From assembly GCA_033030425.1 (NCBI GenBank), contig JAUFSD010000004.1, positions 806,001-870,000 of the forward strand: a stretch of 64,000 nt of DNA, in the 5' to 3' direction. A program made the translations under genes and the position numbers. The notes beneath the pieces were generated by a model that saw only the letters and a program-made list of their open reading frames with translations, had not been told where the DNA came from and did no database searches. Positions 45,440 through 57,212 of the stretch are shown in pieces. This stretch comes from Verpa conica. Lineage: Eukaryota; Ascomycota; Pezizomycetes; Pezizales; Morchellaceae. The first letter of the stretch is position 1. Every line of letters begins with the position of its first letter.

Positions 45440-47066
45440 TTCAGAATCACGAGAACCTCCTCCAGTAAAGCCTGCCTGCCTTTGGTAGCCACCAAGCAAA
45501 CAACATACTCGAGTCGGTACAGACACCCTGTGTCCGACGCGTCAATGTGACCTCCAGAAAACTCCCAGCGCGACAACTGCAGCAAGACTGTAAAACTGGC
45601 CTATACGATTGTACAGGCTACGTCCCGTCGAGCTTAGAGTTCAGTTCGAAGGTATAAGATACCAACTACCAAGGTCTCCTCAGTCAACGGTAGTAGTTGT
45701 TCCTTTAAATCGCACAAGAGAGTTACGAACTACAATATCATCAAGACTCACTAGAGTTAGTTAGAATAAGCGGAAAGTTGTTCAGTTGAAGCTTCGAAAG
45801 TCACAAGTAAAAGGTTGATAATAGAGTTATAAAGTAGGGTAGTTCGATAGATTCAAATATATTGGTAAGACTCGTTCTTCCCGTTGATGTTCTGGTAAAG
45901 AGACAAATCTGCCGACTATTTTATATACCGCGGTTTGGGCTCGCGGATTTTTTCTAAATCCTAATACAAACGCCTGGGAACCCCCGAAGACCCTGAAAAC
46001 CTGCCAAGCAATCACGCCATACAGTACAAATCTTACAACACAGTAACAATCACCAATACAAATACATTCCCCCCATACTTATACAAATCCCGACCAGTCC
46101 AAGCACTTTATCCCGGCCCTATCGTCTATTCTAGTCAAGCCCGAAGGTGTACTAGAGTAATGCAATCATGTAAAGCTGTTAGTGAACCAATCAGTACTCT
46201 GCGGACGGGCCGATAAGTGTACTAACCACCGTATCTGTTCCGTCCTTGCATGTTCCTTTGTGGCAGAGAGTCACCAAAGCCCTTTGGTACTAATCAGCAA
46301 GCAGTACTGGGAAGCGGGGCCTTCCTTCATACCGTTAGTTTGTCAAGAAACATGCCCCAACTGGCGGAGGGCACAACTCCGTCAGTTCTTATCCGATTTC
46401 CTTGATTCACTCACTAGTCAGCTCCGAATCATGCCCTCTCATATACCCTCCGGATTTGGTTCGGACGGACGAATTTTCCTGACGCTCCAGGGGTTATTTT
46501 TGGGGTCCAAAGCTTGTGTTTTTACTATGCGTTTACAGCAACTCTGAGGGGCCCCCCCAGCACCCGGTGGGTGGCATAGTGGGGCGCCCTGCAGGAGACA
46601 GCTGCCAGCAATAATATCCACACGTGCTTCTCCCCAAACCCCTGTTACGTTTAAGAAACGGACAAGGGATTAAGTGACCTAGATAGTCAAACAAGTGGTC
46701 TTCATGGTTCCCAGCATACTCCTCTTATCAGGTGCCTACAACAAAGACCCCCCCACAACTCCCAGCAAGGCTCCAGCAGCCTTCAGCAGTTTCCGGGCCA
46801 CCAAGAGAATAACCTACCCGTCACGGTACAAACCCCCATGTCCGACGCGTCGACGCAACCCTCAGAAGACCCCCAGCACAACAGCTGCAGCAAGACCCCC
46901 TCCCAGCACCTCCAGCAAGCCTCCAGCAGCATCCGGGCCACCAAGCGAACAACCTACCTGTCGAGGTACGAACCCTCCATGTCCAACGCGTTGACGTGAC
47001 TTCTAGAGAACCCCCAGCGCCACAGCAGCAGCAGGACCCCCCCAGGACCTCCAGCAAGCCTCCAGC
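45440..47066 (+). repeat. C-rich minisatellite split by an LTR
   Basis: About 2.7 copies of a ~140-150 bp unit marked by GCCACCAAG, then ACGCGTCGACG-like, then CCCAGC..CAGCTGCAGCAAGAC. Unit starts are near 45488, 46797 and 46937. A family B LTR (45589-46743) lies inside the array, at AAGAC. The unit contains short CCTCCAGCA sub-repeats. Confidence 0.65.
45589..46743 (-). repeat. Solo LTR, family B copy 1 (1155 bp), target duplication AAGAC
   Basis: Plus-strand ends are TGTAAAACTGGCC and GGTGCCTACAACA; AAGAC lies on both sides (45584-45588 and 46744-46748). Read on the minus strand it starts TGTTGTAGGCACC, has a TATATAAAATAG-type promoter and ends CCAGTTTTACA. No polymerase genes adjoin. Short frames conserved between copies reflect recent ancestry, not proven coding. 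Confidence 0.88.
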
Positions 47067-48240
47067 TGTTGTAGGCACCTTGTTGTAAGCACTTGATAAG
47101 AGGAGTATTTCTGGGAACCATGAAGACCACTTGTTTGACTATCTAGGTAACTGAATCCCTTGTTCGTTTCTGGAGAAACGTGACAGGGGTTTGGGGAGAA
47201 GCATGTGTGGATATTATTGCTGGCAGCTGTCTCCTGTAGGGCGCCCCACTATGCCACCCACCGGGTGCTGGGGGGGCCCCTCAGAGTTGCTGTAAACGCA
47301 TAGTAAAAACATAAGCTTTGGACCCCAAAAATAACCCCTGGAGCGTCAGGAAAATTCGTCCGTCCGAACCAAATCCGGAGGGTATATGAGAGGGCATGAT
47401 TTGGAGCTGACTGGTGAAAGAATCGAGGAAATCGGATAAGAACTGACGGAGTTGTGCCCTCCGCCAGTTGGGGCATGTTTCTTGACAAACTAACGGTATG
47501 AAGGAAGGCCCCGCTTCCCAGTACTGCTTGCTGATTAGTACCAAAGAGCTTTGGTCACTCTCTGCCACGAGGGAACATGCAAGGACGGAACAGATACGGT
47601 GGTTAGTACACTTATCGGCCCGTCCGCAGAGTACAGATTGGTTCACTAACAGCTTTACGTGATTGCATTACTCTAGTACACCTTCGGGCTTGACTAGAAT
47701 AGACGATAGGGCCGGGACAAAGTGCTTGGACTGGTCGGAATTTGTATAAGTATGGAGGGAATGTATTTGTATTGGTGATTGTTACTGTGTTGTAAGATTT
47801 GTACTGTATGGCGTGATTGCTTGGCAGGTTTTCAGGGTCTTCAGGGGTTCCCAGGCATTTGTATTAGGATTTAGAAAAAATCCGCGAGCCCAAACCGCGG
47901 TATATAAAATAGTCAGCAGATTTGTCTCTTTACCAAAACATCAACGGGAAGAACGAGTCTTATCAATATATTTGAATCTATCGAACTACCTTTACTTTAT
48001 AACTCTATTGCAAATAATTTGCTTGTGACTTCCAAAACTTCAACTGAACAACTTTCCGCTCCATCCAACTAACTCTAGCGAGTCTTGACGATATCGTAGT
48101 TCGTAACTCTCTTGTATGATTTAAAGGAACAACTACTATCGTTGACTGAGGAGACCTTGGTAGTTGGTATCTTATACCTTCGAACTGAACTCTAAGCTTA
48201 ACGGGACGTAGCCTGGACAATTGTATAGGCCAGTTTTACA
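47067..48240 (+). repeat. LTR family B copy 2, inverse of copy 1
   Basis: Starts TGTTGTAGGCACCT, which is repeated at once as TGTTGTAAGCACTTGATAAG, so the 5' tip is duplicated. Ends CCAGTTTTACA at 48240. TATATAAAAT is at 47901-47910. No matching target duplication was found. With copy 1 it forms a long inverted repeat with a 323-bp spacer. Confidence 0.8.
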
Positions 48241-48450
48241 GAGATAGTGGTGGTATAGAAACACCATCTACTCCTGCCAACAGCCTCATTATACCAGCTA
48301 CAGAAGCTTCTGGTAGCAACGATCATGGGTTTGAAGAGATTGATATGTTGGAAACTTCCGAGGATGATGAAGATGAGTTGGGATTAGCAGACTCTACTTC
48401 AAAAAAAAAGTATCATAATACGAAGAAAGCAAAAGGAAAGGGCAAGGCTT
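48241..48450 (+). pseudogene. C-terminal tail of an unknown protein next to the LTR
   Basis: A frame from 48244 to TGA 48450 encodes ~68 residues: a Ser/Thr/Pro segment, a very acidic stretch (EIDMLETSEDDEDELG) and a basic end (KKAKGKGKA). The upstream part is replaced by LTR copy 2, so this is a remnant. The family is not recognised. Confidence 0.4.
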
Positions 48451-49336
48451 GAGAATAGGGACAGACATTGTATTTAGTTTTATATTCTGGGGTTTCTTTT
48501 TACTTTCCGGTGGAAATTATTGGTATGCGTTGATAGCTAATCAGGAGAATTTTTTATGGTATTCAGGGTTAATAATGTCTTATCGATTCTGTTCCTATAT
48601 TGCACAGTCAGATGCAAATCTTATAAACAGAAACAGATCTAGATCCAGTGCAAACAGCAATATACAAAACCATCACCTTATTTCAGTTACTTCTAATATT
48701 GAAACTGAAGACACCAGAGCTTTATTCACCACCTATTCCTTTATTCAGCATAACAATCAAAGCTCCCGAGGAATAGTCCAACCAAACCTATCACAGTTAG
48801 TTCCAGCAGAAGTATATCATCTCTCTTTACCATCTTCTATTCCACCTCAATCAGCTCCTCAGAATGCTGTATATTCTTCTAGCCTAGCTTTTAAAAAAGT
48901 TCTTCAACTTTTTAGATCAACATACGATAGAGCTTTTCCTAGTACACCATGCTCTTTCTGTTCAATCCTACTGCTTCCACGTCATATACACTGGATTACT
49001 AAGAACGCCAGTCAATTGTACTCATTGACTGAAGTCTTTGGTGTTCCTACTACGGAGAGGTTAAAAGGTGACAGCATTCAGATTGCTGTTTGTGTTCATT
49101 GCAAGACTAAGCCTAAAGAACCTCTATCAGCTGGTCCATGGCCTGAAGTATTATTAGTATTGGCTCAACGGTCTCGTGTCTTTCTTAGTCCAATTTCTCT
49201 ACAAACGAACTTAGGTAGAACCGTCAGTCATTCAGAGCATATAAACCCATATTCAACCTACAGAACAGTAACAGGTAATTCTTTTACTTACTATCCTTCT
49301 GTAAACCTCACTAATAGTATATTGCAGGCAAAATGA
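48449..49336 (+). pseudogene. Unrecognised element-borne frame, possibly Helitron-related
   Basis: A 295-codon frame without an obvious ATG-led gene context. The N-terminal third is A/T-rich and probably not coding. The C-terminal half has two CxxC pairs (CSFCSI and CVHCKT) and a block WPEVLLVLAQRSRVFLSPIS followed by LGRTV and INPYSTYRTVTG. This faintly recalls the zinc/DUF6570 region that precedes Helitron helicases. There is no Rep or helicase motif in the window, so the assignment is weak. It is bounded by an LTR on each side. Confidence 0.3.
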
Positions 49337-49430
49337 GCTTGTCTAAAAATCCCCATGCTATTGCACTTTTTAGTGGCTGTATTGGAGCTTTTCTAGAGAG
49401 CTCTAGAAATTTGTTTGACGGAGAACATGA

Positions 49431-49754
49431 TTTTAAACAATAGGCTAGGGGTATCGAAGAGATAGATAGAAGTAAAGAACAAACTTGATTGATACCTAAG
49501 AAAAGACGCAGGTGAAGCCTGCTTATATAGTTACAAATGTGCTAACATAGAAAACATCCTGTATTCCCAATACAAAGTAAAAGCCCATCCGTTACCATAC
49601 CATTCTCCCGATGCTCGGGTAGAATTTCCTTCCGTCAGTTATACTATTCCTCCGTCTGGTTACCCTGCCGGACCACCTGGAATTCTATTCCTCCGGTGTT
49701 GCCACACCCTGTACTCGCTACACTTAACTTCACAGAGTGTCACTCATTCCAACA
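49431..49754 (-). repeat. 3' LTR of the copia element (family A, 324 bp)
   Basis: Read on the minus strand it starts TGTTGGAATGAGTGACAC at 49754, directly after a polypurine tract (GGGAGGA, 49755-49761), and ends near CTATTGTTTAAAA at 49431. The last ~104 bases are repeated in the same direction at 55435-55538, which is what remains of the 5' LTR. Confidence 0.8.
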
Positions 49755-49782
49755 TCCTCCCTTGCTCAAGACAGTTAAGTTG

Positions 49783-50941
49783 TGTAAAACTGGCCTATAC
49801 AATTGTCCAGGCTACATCCCGTCAAGCTTAGAGTTCAGTTCGAATATATAAGATACCAACTACCAAGGTCTCCTCAGTCAACGATAGTAGTTGTTCCTTT
49901 AAATCGCACAGGAGAGTTATGAACTACGATATCGTCAAGACTCACTAGAGTTAGTTAGGTAAAGCGGAAAGTTGTTCAGTTGAAGTCTCGAAAGTCACAA
50001 GCAAAATGTTTGTAATAGAGTTATAAGGTAAAGGTAGTTCGATAGATTCAAATATATTGATAAGACTCGTTCTTCCCGTTGATGTTTTGGTAAAGAGACA
50101 AATCTGCCGACTATTTTATATACCGTGGTTTGGGCTCGCGGATTTATTCTAAATCCTAATACAAACGCCTGGGAACCCCCGAAGACCCTGAAAACCTGCC
50201 AAGCAATCACGCCATACAATACAAATCTTACAACACAGTGATAACGCCAATACAAATACATTCCCCCCATACTTATACAAATCTCGACCAGTCCAAGCAC
50301 TTTGCCCCGGCCCTATCGTCCATTCTAGTCAAGCCCGAAGGTGTACTAGAGTAATGCAATCATGTAAAGCTGTTAGTGAACCAATCAGTACTCTGCGGAC
50401 GGGCCGATAAGTGTACTAACCACCGTATCTGTTCCGTCCTTGCATGTTCCCTCGTGGCAGAGAGTCACCAAAGCCCTTTGGTACTAATCAGCAAGCAGTA
50501 CTAGGAAGCGGGGCCTTCCTTCATACCGTTAGTTTGTCAAGAAACATGCCCCGACTGGCGGAGGGCACAACTCCGTCAGTTCTTATCCGATTTCCTCGAT
50601 TCTTTCACCAGTCAGCTCCAAATCATGCCCTCTCATATACCCTCCGGATTTGGTTTGGACGGACGAACTTTCTTGACGCTCCAGGAGTTATTCTTGGGGT
50701 CCAAAGCTTATGTTTTTACTATGCGTTTACAGCAATTCCGAGGGGCCCCCCCAGCCCCTGGTGGGTGGCACAGTGGGGCGCTCTACAGGAGACAGCCGCC
50801 AGCAATAATATTCACACGCGCTTCTCCCCAAACCCCTATCGCGTTTCTCAAGAAACGAACCAAGGATTTAGTTACCTAGATAGTCAAACAAGTGGTCTTC
50901 ATGGTTCCCAGAAATACTCCTCTTATCAGGTGCCTACAACA
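49783..50941 (-). repeat. Solo LTR, family B copy 3 (1159 bp), target duplication AGTTG
   Basis: Plus-strand ends TGTAAAACTGGCC and GCCTACAACA; AGTTG on both sides (49778-49782 and 50942-50946). It is inserted into the last codons of the copia pol gene, just before its polypurine tract. The pol frame therefore runs a few codons into the LTR and stops at 50926. Confidence 0.9.
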
Positions 50942-53900
50942 AGTTGTTTAAGAAAAGTTACATGCTTTATCCTCCCCAGTCCTTTAGTAAATAAATCTGC
51001 CGCATTGTCTGCAGTTGGTACATATGAAAGTACAAAGTCCCCCGCTAAATACCTTTCTCGAATATAATGAAAGTGAGTTTCGATATGTTTCGACCGACGA
51101 TGGAAGACTGGATTTCTGGTAAGGGCTAGGGATCCCGTGTTGTCGCCGAACAGTTTATAGGCTCGTTTTTGCTCTGTCCAGAGTGCTAGTTCATTAAGTC
51201 CTCTTCTTAGCCATACCATCTGTCTAGCTGCTTCCGATAATGCCATGTATTCAGCTTCTGTTGACGATATGGCTACTGATTTTTGTTTCTCAGTTTTCCA
51301 TGTGATCAGACAGTTATTGAGTAAAAAACAGTTGCCAGAGAAGGATCTTCGGGAGTCCATGTCGGAGGCGTGACTTGCATCAGCAAATCCTTTTAGTGAC
51401 ATGTCTTGGTTGGATACTCGTGGATATACTAGCGCTTGATGAATAGTCCCTCGCAGGTAACGGAGTACTCTTTGTAGTGCTATTGTGTGTTCGGATCCTG
51501 GATTAGATGAGAATTGTGACAGAAAGGTTACCGCGAATGCTATATCTGGTCGAGTGCCTAGTGCAGCATACATTAACGATCCCACTACCGCTTGGTAGTG
51601 TGTTATTTCCGAGCTGGTGGCTGTTCCTGGTTCTGATGCTACTAGTCCATGGTTTTCGAAGGGAGTGGTAACTGTTCGGCACTCCATCATATCAAATCGT
51701 TCGAGAACTTGTTGAATATAGGCTGACTGGCTGAGGGCTATTTGTTGTTCGGAAACTACTACTTTTATCCCAACTATCCAGGTTACCTTCCCCCCATCTG
51801 TCATCCGAAAGACTCTGGCTAAGTGTGAGGCTACTCGCTTGTCCTTTACTGTGTCACAAAAAAAGGTTCCTAAGTAATCGACGAAGACGGCTATGATCAG
51901 GGTTCCGTTCTGATTTATAAACACACTTGGGTCGAAGGAGCTTCGTTTTAGTCCTAAGATTTCGAGTTCTTTGAATAGCACGGCGTGCCATTTTTGAGGT
52001 GACTGTTTTAGTCCGTAGAGTGTTTTTTTGAGTTTTAGTACTTGTCCCCCCTTTACTTCGTACCCTAGTGGTTGTTCGACATATACTTCTTCTTTTATTT
52101 TTCCGTTTAAGAAGGCATTTTTTACGTCGCTTTGTCCCATGTCCCATTTTGCCGGGTGGGATGCTATAATCGTGAATAGCATTCTTAGGGATTCATACCG
52201 AAACACCGGGGAGAAGGTTTCTTCGTAGTCGATTCCATATACTTGGGAAAATCCTTTGGCCACAAATCGGGCTTTGTACCGAGTAATTTCTCCATTTGGT
52301 CCAAGTTTCTGGGTATACACCCATCTGCTTTTAACTACTTTTTTCGGTTGAGGGGGTCTTGGGACTACTTCCCATACTTCATTGAGGATTATTGCCTTGT
52401 ATTCTTCCTTCATGGCTTCTTCCCATTTTCCTTTGTCTTTGCCGCTTGTGGCTTTTTTGAAGGTCGTGGGACAGGATGTGATCGTCAGGAGTTCTTCCAC
52501 CAATCGGGCTGGTTTCTTGATCTCCCTTTGTCCTTTTCTCCTGACTAAGGGAATGTCGGCGTCCTTTGGCTTGACCCATTTGTTTGGGTGACTTGGCGCG
52601 CTTGGTGGTTCTGACCCAAGTGGCCATTGTGGAGGAATGGAGAGTCCTTGTCTCATATCTTCCATATCCTCATCTTCGAAAGTCATAGTTATTTCCCCTT
52701 CTTCTTCTTTTTCGCTTTCCGAGGATTCGTCTGACGTTTCTTGTCTTTCTCTGAAATCTCCAGGGAAGCTGGCAGGTTTTATTGGTGGTGGAGGCGGTAG
52801 TTCTTGATCAGAGAACTGAGGGGAGATCACTAATTCTTCTTCTTGCCTTGGTTTGGTCACTCCTTTCTCCTCTTCTGAGTCTGATGACGACCCGGTCGAT
52901 GAGGAGGAGGAGGAGGAGGAGAAGGGTTGTTTTGGGAAGAAACCATTCGTAACTTCTTTGTTTCTTACTGTAGGTTTCTCGAAACGGACGTCTCTGCTTC
53001 GGATTATCTGTTTTCTGGCAGGTATATAGACCCTATACTCTTGTTGGCTTTCTCCAAATCCACATACCTTGCCTTCTTCTGCTCTTGGAGATAATTTAGT
53101 CCCTGGTTTTCTTGCTTCTGGTGGGCAAAAGACATAGGCCGTTTCTCCGAAGTAGCAAAGATGTTCTATTGTTGGTTTTCGTTTGTAGTATGCTTCAAAG
53201 GGGGTTTGTCTTTCTAGTGACGAATGTGGTAGACGATTTTTGACATGAGTTAGCATTGCCACCACTTCCCCCCATAGGCTCGGTGGTAATCCTGAATTGA
53301 CTCCCGCGGTTTGGACTAAGTCTTGTATTGTTCGATTGAACCTTTCTGCTACTCCATTCGATTCGTGGGAGTAGGGGACAGTTGTTTCGTGTTTGATGCC
53401 TTTTTGACTAAACATTTCTTTGAGAGTGGCGTTAACGTACTCTCCCCCATTGTCCGTTCGGAACTTCTGTACGGTTAGACCTGTTTGTGTTTCTACCGCT
53501 AGAATATACTTTCTGATGGCTTCTGGTTCATCACTTTTGTTTTTGAGCAGAACGACCACGGTAAACCGTGAAAAATCATCGATTAGGGACATGAAGTAAT
53601 GGTACCCTCCTGGTGCCTGAGTTGATTGTTTTCCACTGAGGTCCGAATGGATTAGTTCCAGTATCCTGGAAGTTTTAGACGTACTAGAGGCTCGTAGTAA
53701 CTTGGTGGCTTTTCCCAGCTGACAGGCTGTACATCCTTCGAACTTGTCTGGTAGAAGTTGAGGGTCTTGTACCATTCTCTTTATTTTTCTTAGTCAGTCT
53801 GATGGGTGATGGCCAAGTCGTTGATGCCAGAGTGAGGATTTGTTGACTGCCAGTGCCGTTGCCGTGACTTTGGCTTGGTCCAGAGTGTATAGGCGGCTTT

Positions 53901-55328
53901 GTTTGTCTAGGGTCACTTTTCCTTGGGTTACTCCGTCCTTTAATATGCGTATTTTTTTGCCTTTTCCTTCCATAGTGAAACCTTTTTCAGCTAGCCTTCT
54001 CCATGATATGAGATTAGTGTCGCCAAGTTTGGGTACGTGGAGTACTTTGGTTAGTACTATTGGCATTATGGATCCTTTGATGTGAGCCGTGCTGTTTCCA
54101 GAAATTGGGATATTGTGTCCTGCCACGTTGACCATTCCTATTTGTGCTGTGACTGGTCCAAAGGTTCTTCCTGACATATGGTCGGTGGCGCCTGTATCGA
54201 AGATCCACTAATCTTGTCTCCCAGTGGTTGTTGTGAGGCAGTGATTATTTTGTTCGGTGACCATTAGGGGTCGGCAGGTCTTTCCCATTTCATGTCTGTC
54301 CATTCGTCGGCGTACTCCGGTGCACTTATTTTGGGAGAGAATTCGGGATATGCGGTGTCGATAAAGCATTGGTCTATGAAGGAGGTGTAAGGCGTAGTGG
54401 CAACCCAACATGCTACTGTTATTTCGCTGACGTTAGCCGAATTTTGTTTGGCTTCTTTCTTGGCCTTTTTCTTCTTGTTGCACTCTTTCGTAGTATGGTT
54501 CTTGTAATAGTCGCCATTCTTTTTGCAGAAACCACATTCTTTGGTAGGATCCCTGCTTGGTGGTTTCCCTCCTGCTGGTTTTTGCCCACTTTTGACGTTG
54601 AAGGATCCTGCATCTGGACCTGAGATTTCCAGATTTTGGGCAATGGCCATGAGTTTGTCGTGTATTTCAGCGAACGTGATGGATTCCTTGCTGAGGACGT
54701 TTTTGACTATGTTTGCAAGGCTTTCGTGTCTGAGTGTCTGTAGCAAAAAGTTCTTTTTAGACATGTTAGATTTGGTCATGTTCTTCAGGTGCCAGGCAAA
54801 ATCGTCCGCGTCATCCTTCTGGGCTCCCGCACATTGTTGTACGACTGTTCGCCATATGTTGGCAAAGGTGGTGAGATGATCTTTGAGCGAAATCTCGGGT
54901 GAGTACTGTAGACTTGTAAGGTTGGCAAATGTCATGAGGAGTGTGGTGACGGTTTGAAGATCGAACTGTTCCTCCAGTGCTTTCCATAGGACTGCCGGGT
55001 TCCCATTTTGGGGGATCACATCTTTGACTTCTTCGTCAATGTTGTTGAGAATGAAGGAGACTGTCCAGTTGGTCTTGTCTTCCCACTTTCGGTATGCCTT
55101 TTTATAGTCTTTCTGACTCGCTAAGTGATCCTCCGCAGATACTTTGGAGGTGGAGTCGTGCGTTCCTGGGTCGACCGGTTCTTTGGCGGTACCTTTGACA
55201 AGGTCAATTGTACGATAGTAGTTGAGTGCGACTTCGGCTTCGAACCTCTATTTGCGGTAACTGTCCTTGCCAGTGAGTTTTCTGGCAAGGGTTGGAATAC
55301 GACTGGGGCTGCTTTCGTTGTCGGACAT
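50926..55328 (-). pseudogene. Copia gag-pol polyprotein gene, broken
   Basis: Starts at ATG 55328. Gag includes KLTGKDSY, a TAG stop at 55248-55250, and a CX2CX9HX4C zinc knuckle (CGFCKKNG..HTTKEC). A frame change follows near 54270. The protease motif DTGATDHMSG is preceded by a TAG at 54208-54210. Another stop (TGA, 53794-53796) precedes the 949-codon integrase/RT/RNase H frame. Integrase D,D,E: IHSDLSGKQ, FRTDNGGEYV, NGVAERFNR. RT: SRWVYTQKLGPNGEITRYKA, DVKNAFLNG, LYGLKQSPQ. RNase H: FADASHASD, STEAEYMAL, GDNTGSLAL, KHIETHFHYIRE. The RT active-site box reads FVDY instead of YVDD. The element cannot be autonomous. Confidence 0.9.
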
Positions 55329-55420
55329 CGTTTCGAAGTGTTTTCAAACGGTATGGATCAAAAAAGAAGATGTTGTTGTTTTTGCTTATTGTTTGTGCGT
55401 AGTGGAAGCTTTTTATCAAG

Positions 55421-55434
55421 CCGGGCTCATAACC
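55421..55434 (-). other. Primer-binding site complementary to tRNA-iMet anticodon arm
   Basis: The minus strand reads GGTTATGAGCCCGG immediately after the 5' LTR end. It is complementary to the CCGGGCTCATAACC anticodon stem-loop of eukaryotic initiator tRNA-Met, not to the tRNA 3' end. This matches the internal (half-tRNA) priming known for Drosophila copia. Confidence 0.75.
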
Positions 55435-55538
55435 TTTTAAACAATAGGCTAGGAGTATCGAAGAGATAGATAGAAGTAAAGAACAAACTTGATTGATACC
55501 TAAGAAAAGACGCAGGTGAAGCCTGCTTATATAGTTTA
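55435..55538 (-). repeat. Remnant of the copia 5' LTR
   Basis: 104 bp nearly identical to the end of the 3' LTR at 49431-49535. The upstream two thirds are missing. Confidence 0.8.
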
Positions 55539-55614
55539 ACACAATCATACACTAGTTAAGTGCAAGCACTGCTCGGCACCTTACTAGTGGGGTAATTGTG
55601 GTAGGGGGGGGAGG
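55539..55614 (-). repeat. Tc1/mariner left-end fragment
   Basis: In inverse this stretch matches 27835-27905: CTAGTAAGGTGCCGAGCAGT.. against CTAGTGTGGTACCGAGTAGT.., continuing into GTGTATGATTGTGTTA. It separates the copia 5' LTR remnant from family B LTR copy 4. Confidence 0.6.
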
Positions 55615-56776
55615 TGTAAAACTGGCCTATACAATTGTCCAGGCTACGTCCCGTCAAGCTCAGAGTTCAGTCCGAAGGTATAAGATACCAACTACCAAGG
55701 TCTCCTCAGTCGACGGTAGTAGTTGTTCCCTTAAATCGCACAAGAGAGTTACGGACTACGATATCGTCAAGACTCAATAGAGTTAGTCTAATAATAAAGC
55801 GGAAAGTTGTTCAGTTGAAGTTCGAAAGTCACAAGTGAATTTATAGGTAATAGAGTTTGTAAGTAAAGGTAGTCCGATAGATTCAAATATATTGATAAGA
55901 CTCGTTCTTCCCGTTGATGTTCTGGTAAAGAGACAAATCTGCCGACTATTTTATATACCGCGGTTTGGGCTCGCGGATTTATTCTAAATCCTAATACAAA
56001 TGCCTGGGAACCCCCGAAGACCCTGAAAACCTGCCAAGCAATCACGCCATACAATATAAATCTTACAACACATTCAAAACGCCAATACAAATACACTCCT
56101 CCCATACTTATACTAATCCCGACCAGTCCAAGCACTTTGTCCCGGCCCTATCGTCTATTCTAGTCAAGCCCGAAGGTGTACTAGAGTAATGCAATCATGT
56201 AAAACTGTTAGTGAACCAATCTGTACTCTGCAGACGGGCCGATAAGTGTACTAACCACCGTATCTGTTCCGTCCTTGCATGTTCCCTCGTGGCAGAGAGT
56301 CACCAAAGCCCTTTGGTACTAATCAGCAAGCAGTACTGGGAAACGGGGCTTTCCTTCATACCATTAGTTTGTCAAGAAACATGCCCCGACTGGCGGAGGG
56401 CACAACTCTGTCAGTTCTTATCCGATTTCCTTGATTCACTCACCAGTCAGCTCCAAATCATGCCCTCTCATATACCCTCCGGATTTGGTTCGGACGGACG
56501 AACTTTCCTGACGCTCCAGGGGTTATTTTTGGGGTCCAAAGCTTATGTTTTTACTATGCGTTTACAGCAATTCCAAGGGGCCCCCCCAGCACCCGGTGGG
56601 TGGCACGGTGGGGCGCCCTGCAGGAGATAGCCGCCAGCAATAATATTCACACGCGCTTCTCCCCAAACCCCTATCGCGTTTCTCAAGAAACGAACAAGGG
56701 ATTTAGTTACCTAGATAGTCAAACAAGTGGTCTTTATGGTTCCCAGAAATACTCCTCTTATCAGGTGCCTACAACA
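55615..56776 (-). repeat. LTR family B copy 4 (1162 bp)
   Basis: Full length, plus-strand ends TGTAAAACTGGCC and GCCTACAACA. Flanks differ (GGAGG and CTATG), so no intact target duplication; rearrangement after insertion is likely. Confidence 0.85.
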
Positions 56777-56814
56777 CTATGGTCGACTCGTGCCATTAAT
56801 GAATTGTTAAAGAC

Positions 56815-57212
56815 TGTTGTAGGCACCTGATAAGAGGAGTATTTCTGGGAACCATTAAGACTACTTGTTTGACTATCTAGGTAATTTGATCCCTTAGTCA
56901 TTTCTCAACGAGACAGGGGTTCGGGGAGAAACGCGTGTGGATATAATTGCTGGCGGCTATCTCCTGCGGGGCGCCCTACTATGCTACCCACTGTGTAAAA
57001 CTGGCCTATACAATTGTCCAGGCTACGTCCCGCTAACCTTAGAGTTTGGTTCGAATGTATAAGATACCAACTACCAAGGTCTCCTCAGTCAACGGTAGTA
57101 GTTGTTCCTTAAAATCGCACAAGAGAGTTACAAACTACAATATTGTCAAGATTCACTAGAGTTAGCTGGTAAGCGGAAAGCTGTTCAGTTGGAGCTTTGA
57201 AAGTCACAGGTA
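56815..57212. repeat. Two opposed family B LTR fragments
   Basis: 56815-56991 is the first ~177 bp of family B in the plus direction (TGTTGTAGGCACCTGATAAG..). 56994-57212 is the last ~219 bp in the minus direction (TGTAAAACTGGCC..). They meet head-on and face copy 4 across a 38-bp spacer. Confidence 0.75.

Larger units (their letters stand above)
49431..55538 (-). mobile_element. Ty1/copia retrotransposon, inactivated
   Basis: Order on the minus strand: truncated 5' LTR (55435-55538), primer-binding site, gag-pol, a solo family B LTR inserted at the end of pol, a polypurine tract and the 3' LTR. INT precedes RT, the copia order. Coding is broken by stops, a frameshift and the LTR. The 5' LTR is cut off by a Tc1/mariner-derived fragment and then a further family B LTR. 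Confidence 0.88.

Noticed and set aside
46821..47078. Cys/Gly/Ala-rich frame on the minus strand
   Set aside because: Translation of the C-rich minisatellite; low-complexity product with no family features.
46182..47646. Open frames conserved between LTR family B copies (e.g. 46182-46547 and 47281-47646)
   Set aside because: They are conserved because the LTR copies are recent. They lie in U3-like sequence upstream of a TATA box, have no domain and differ in start context.
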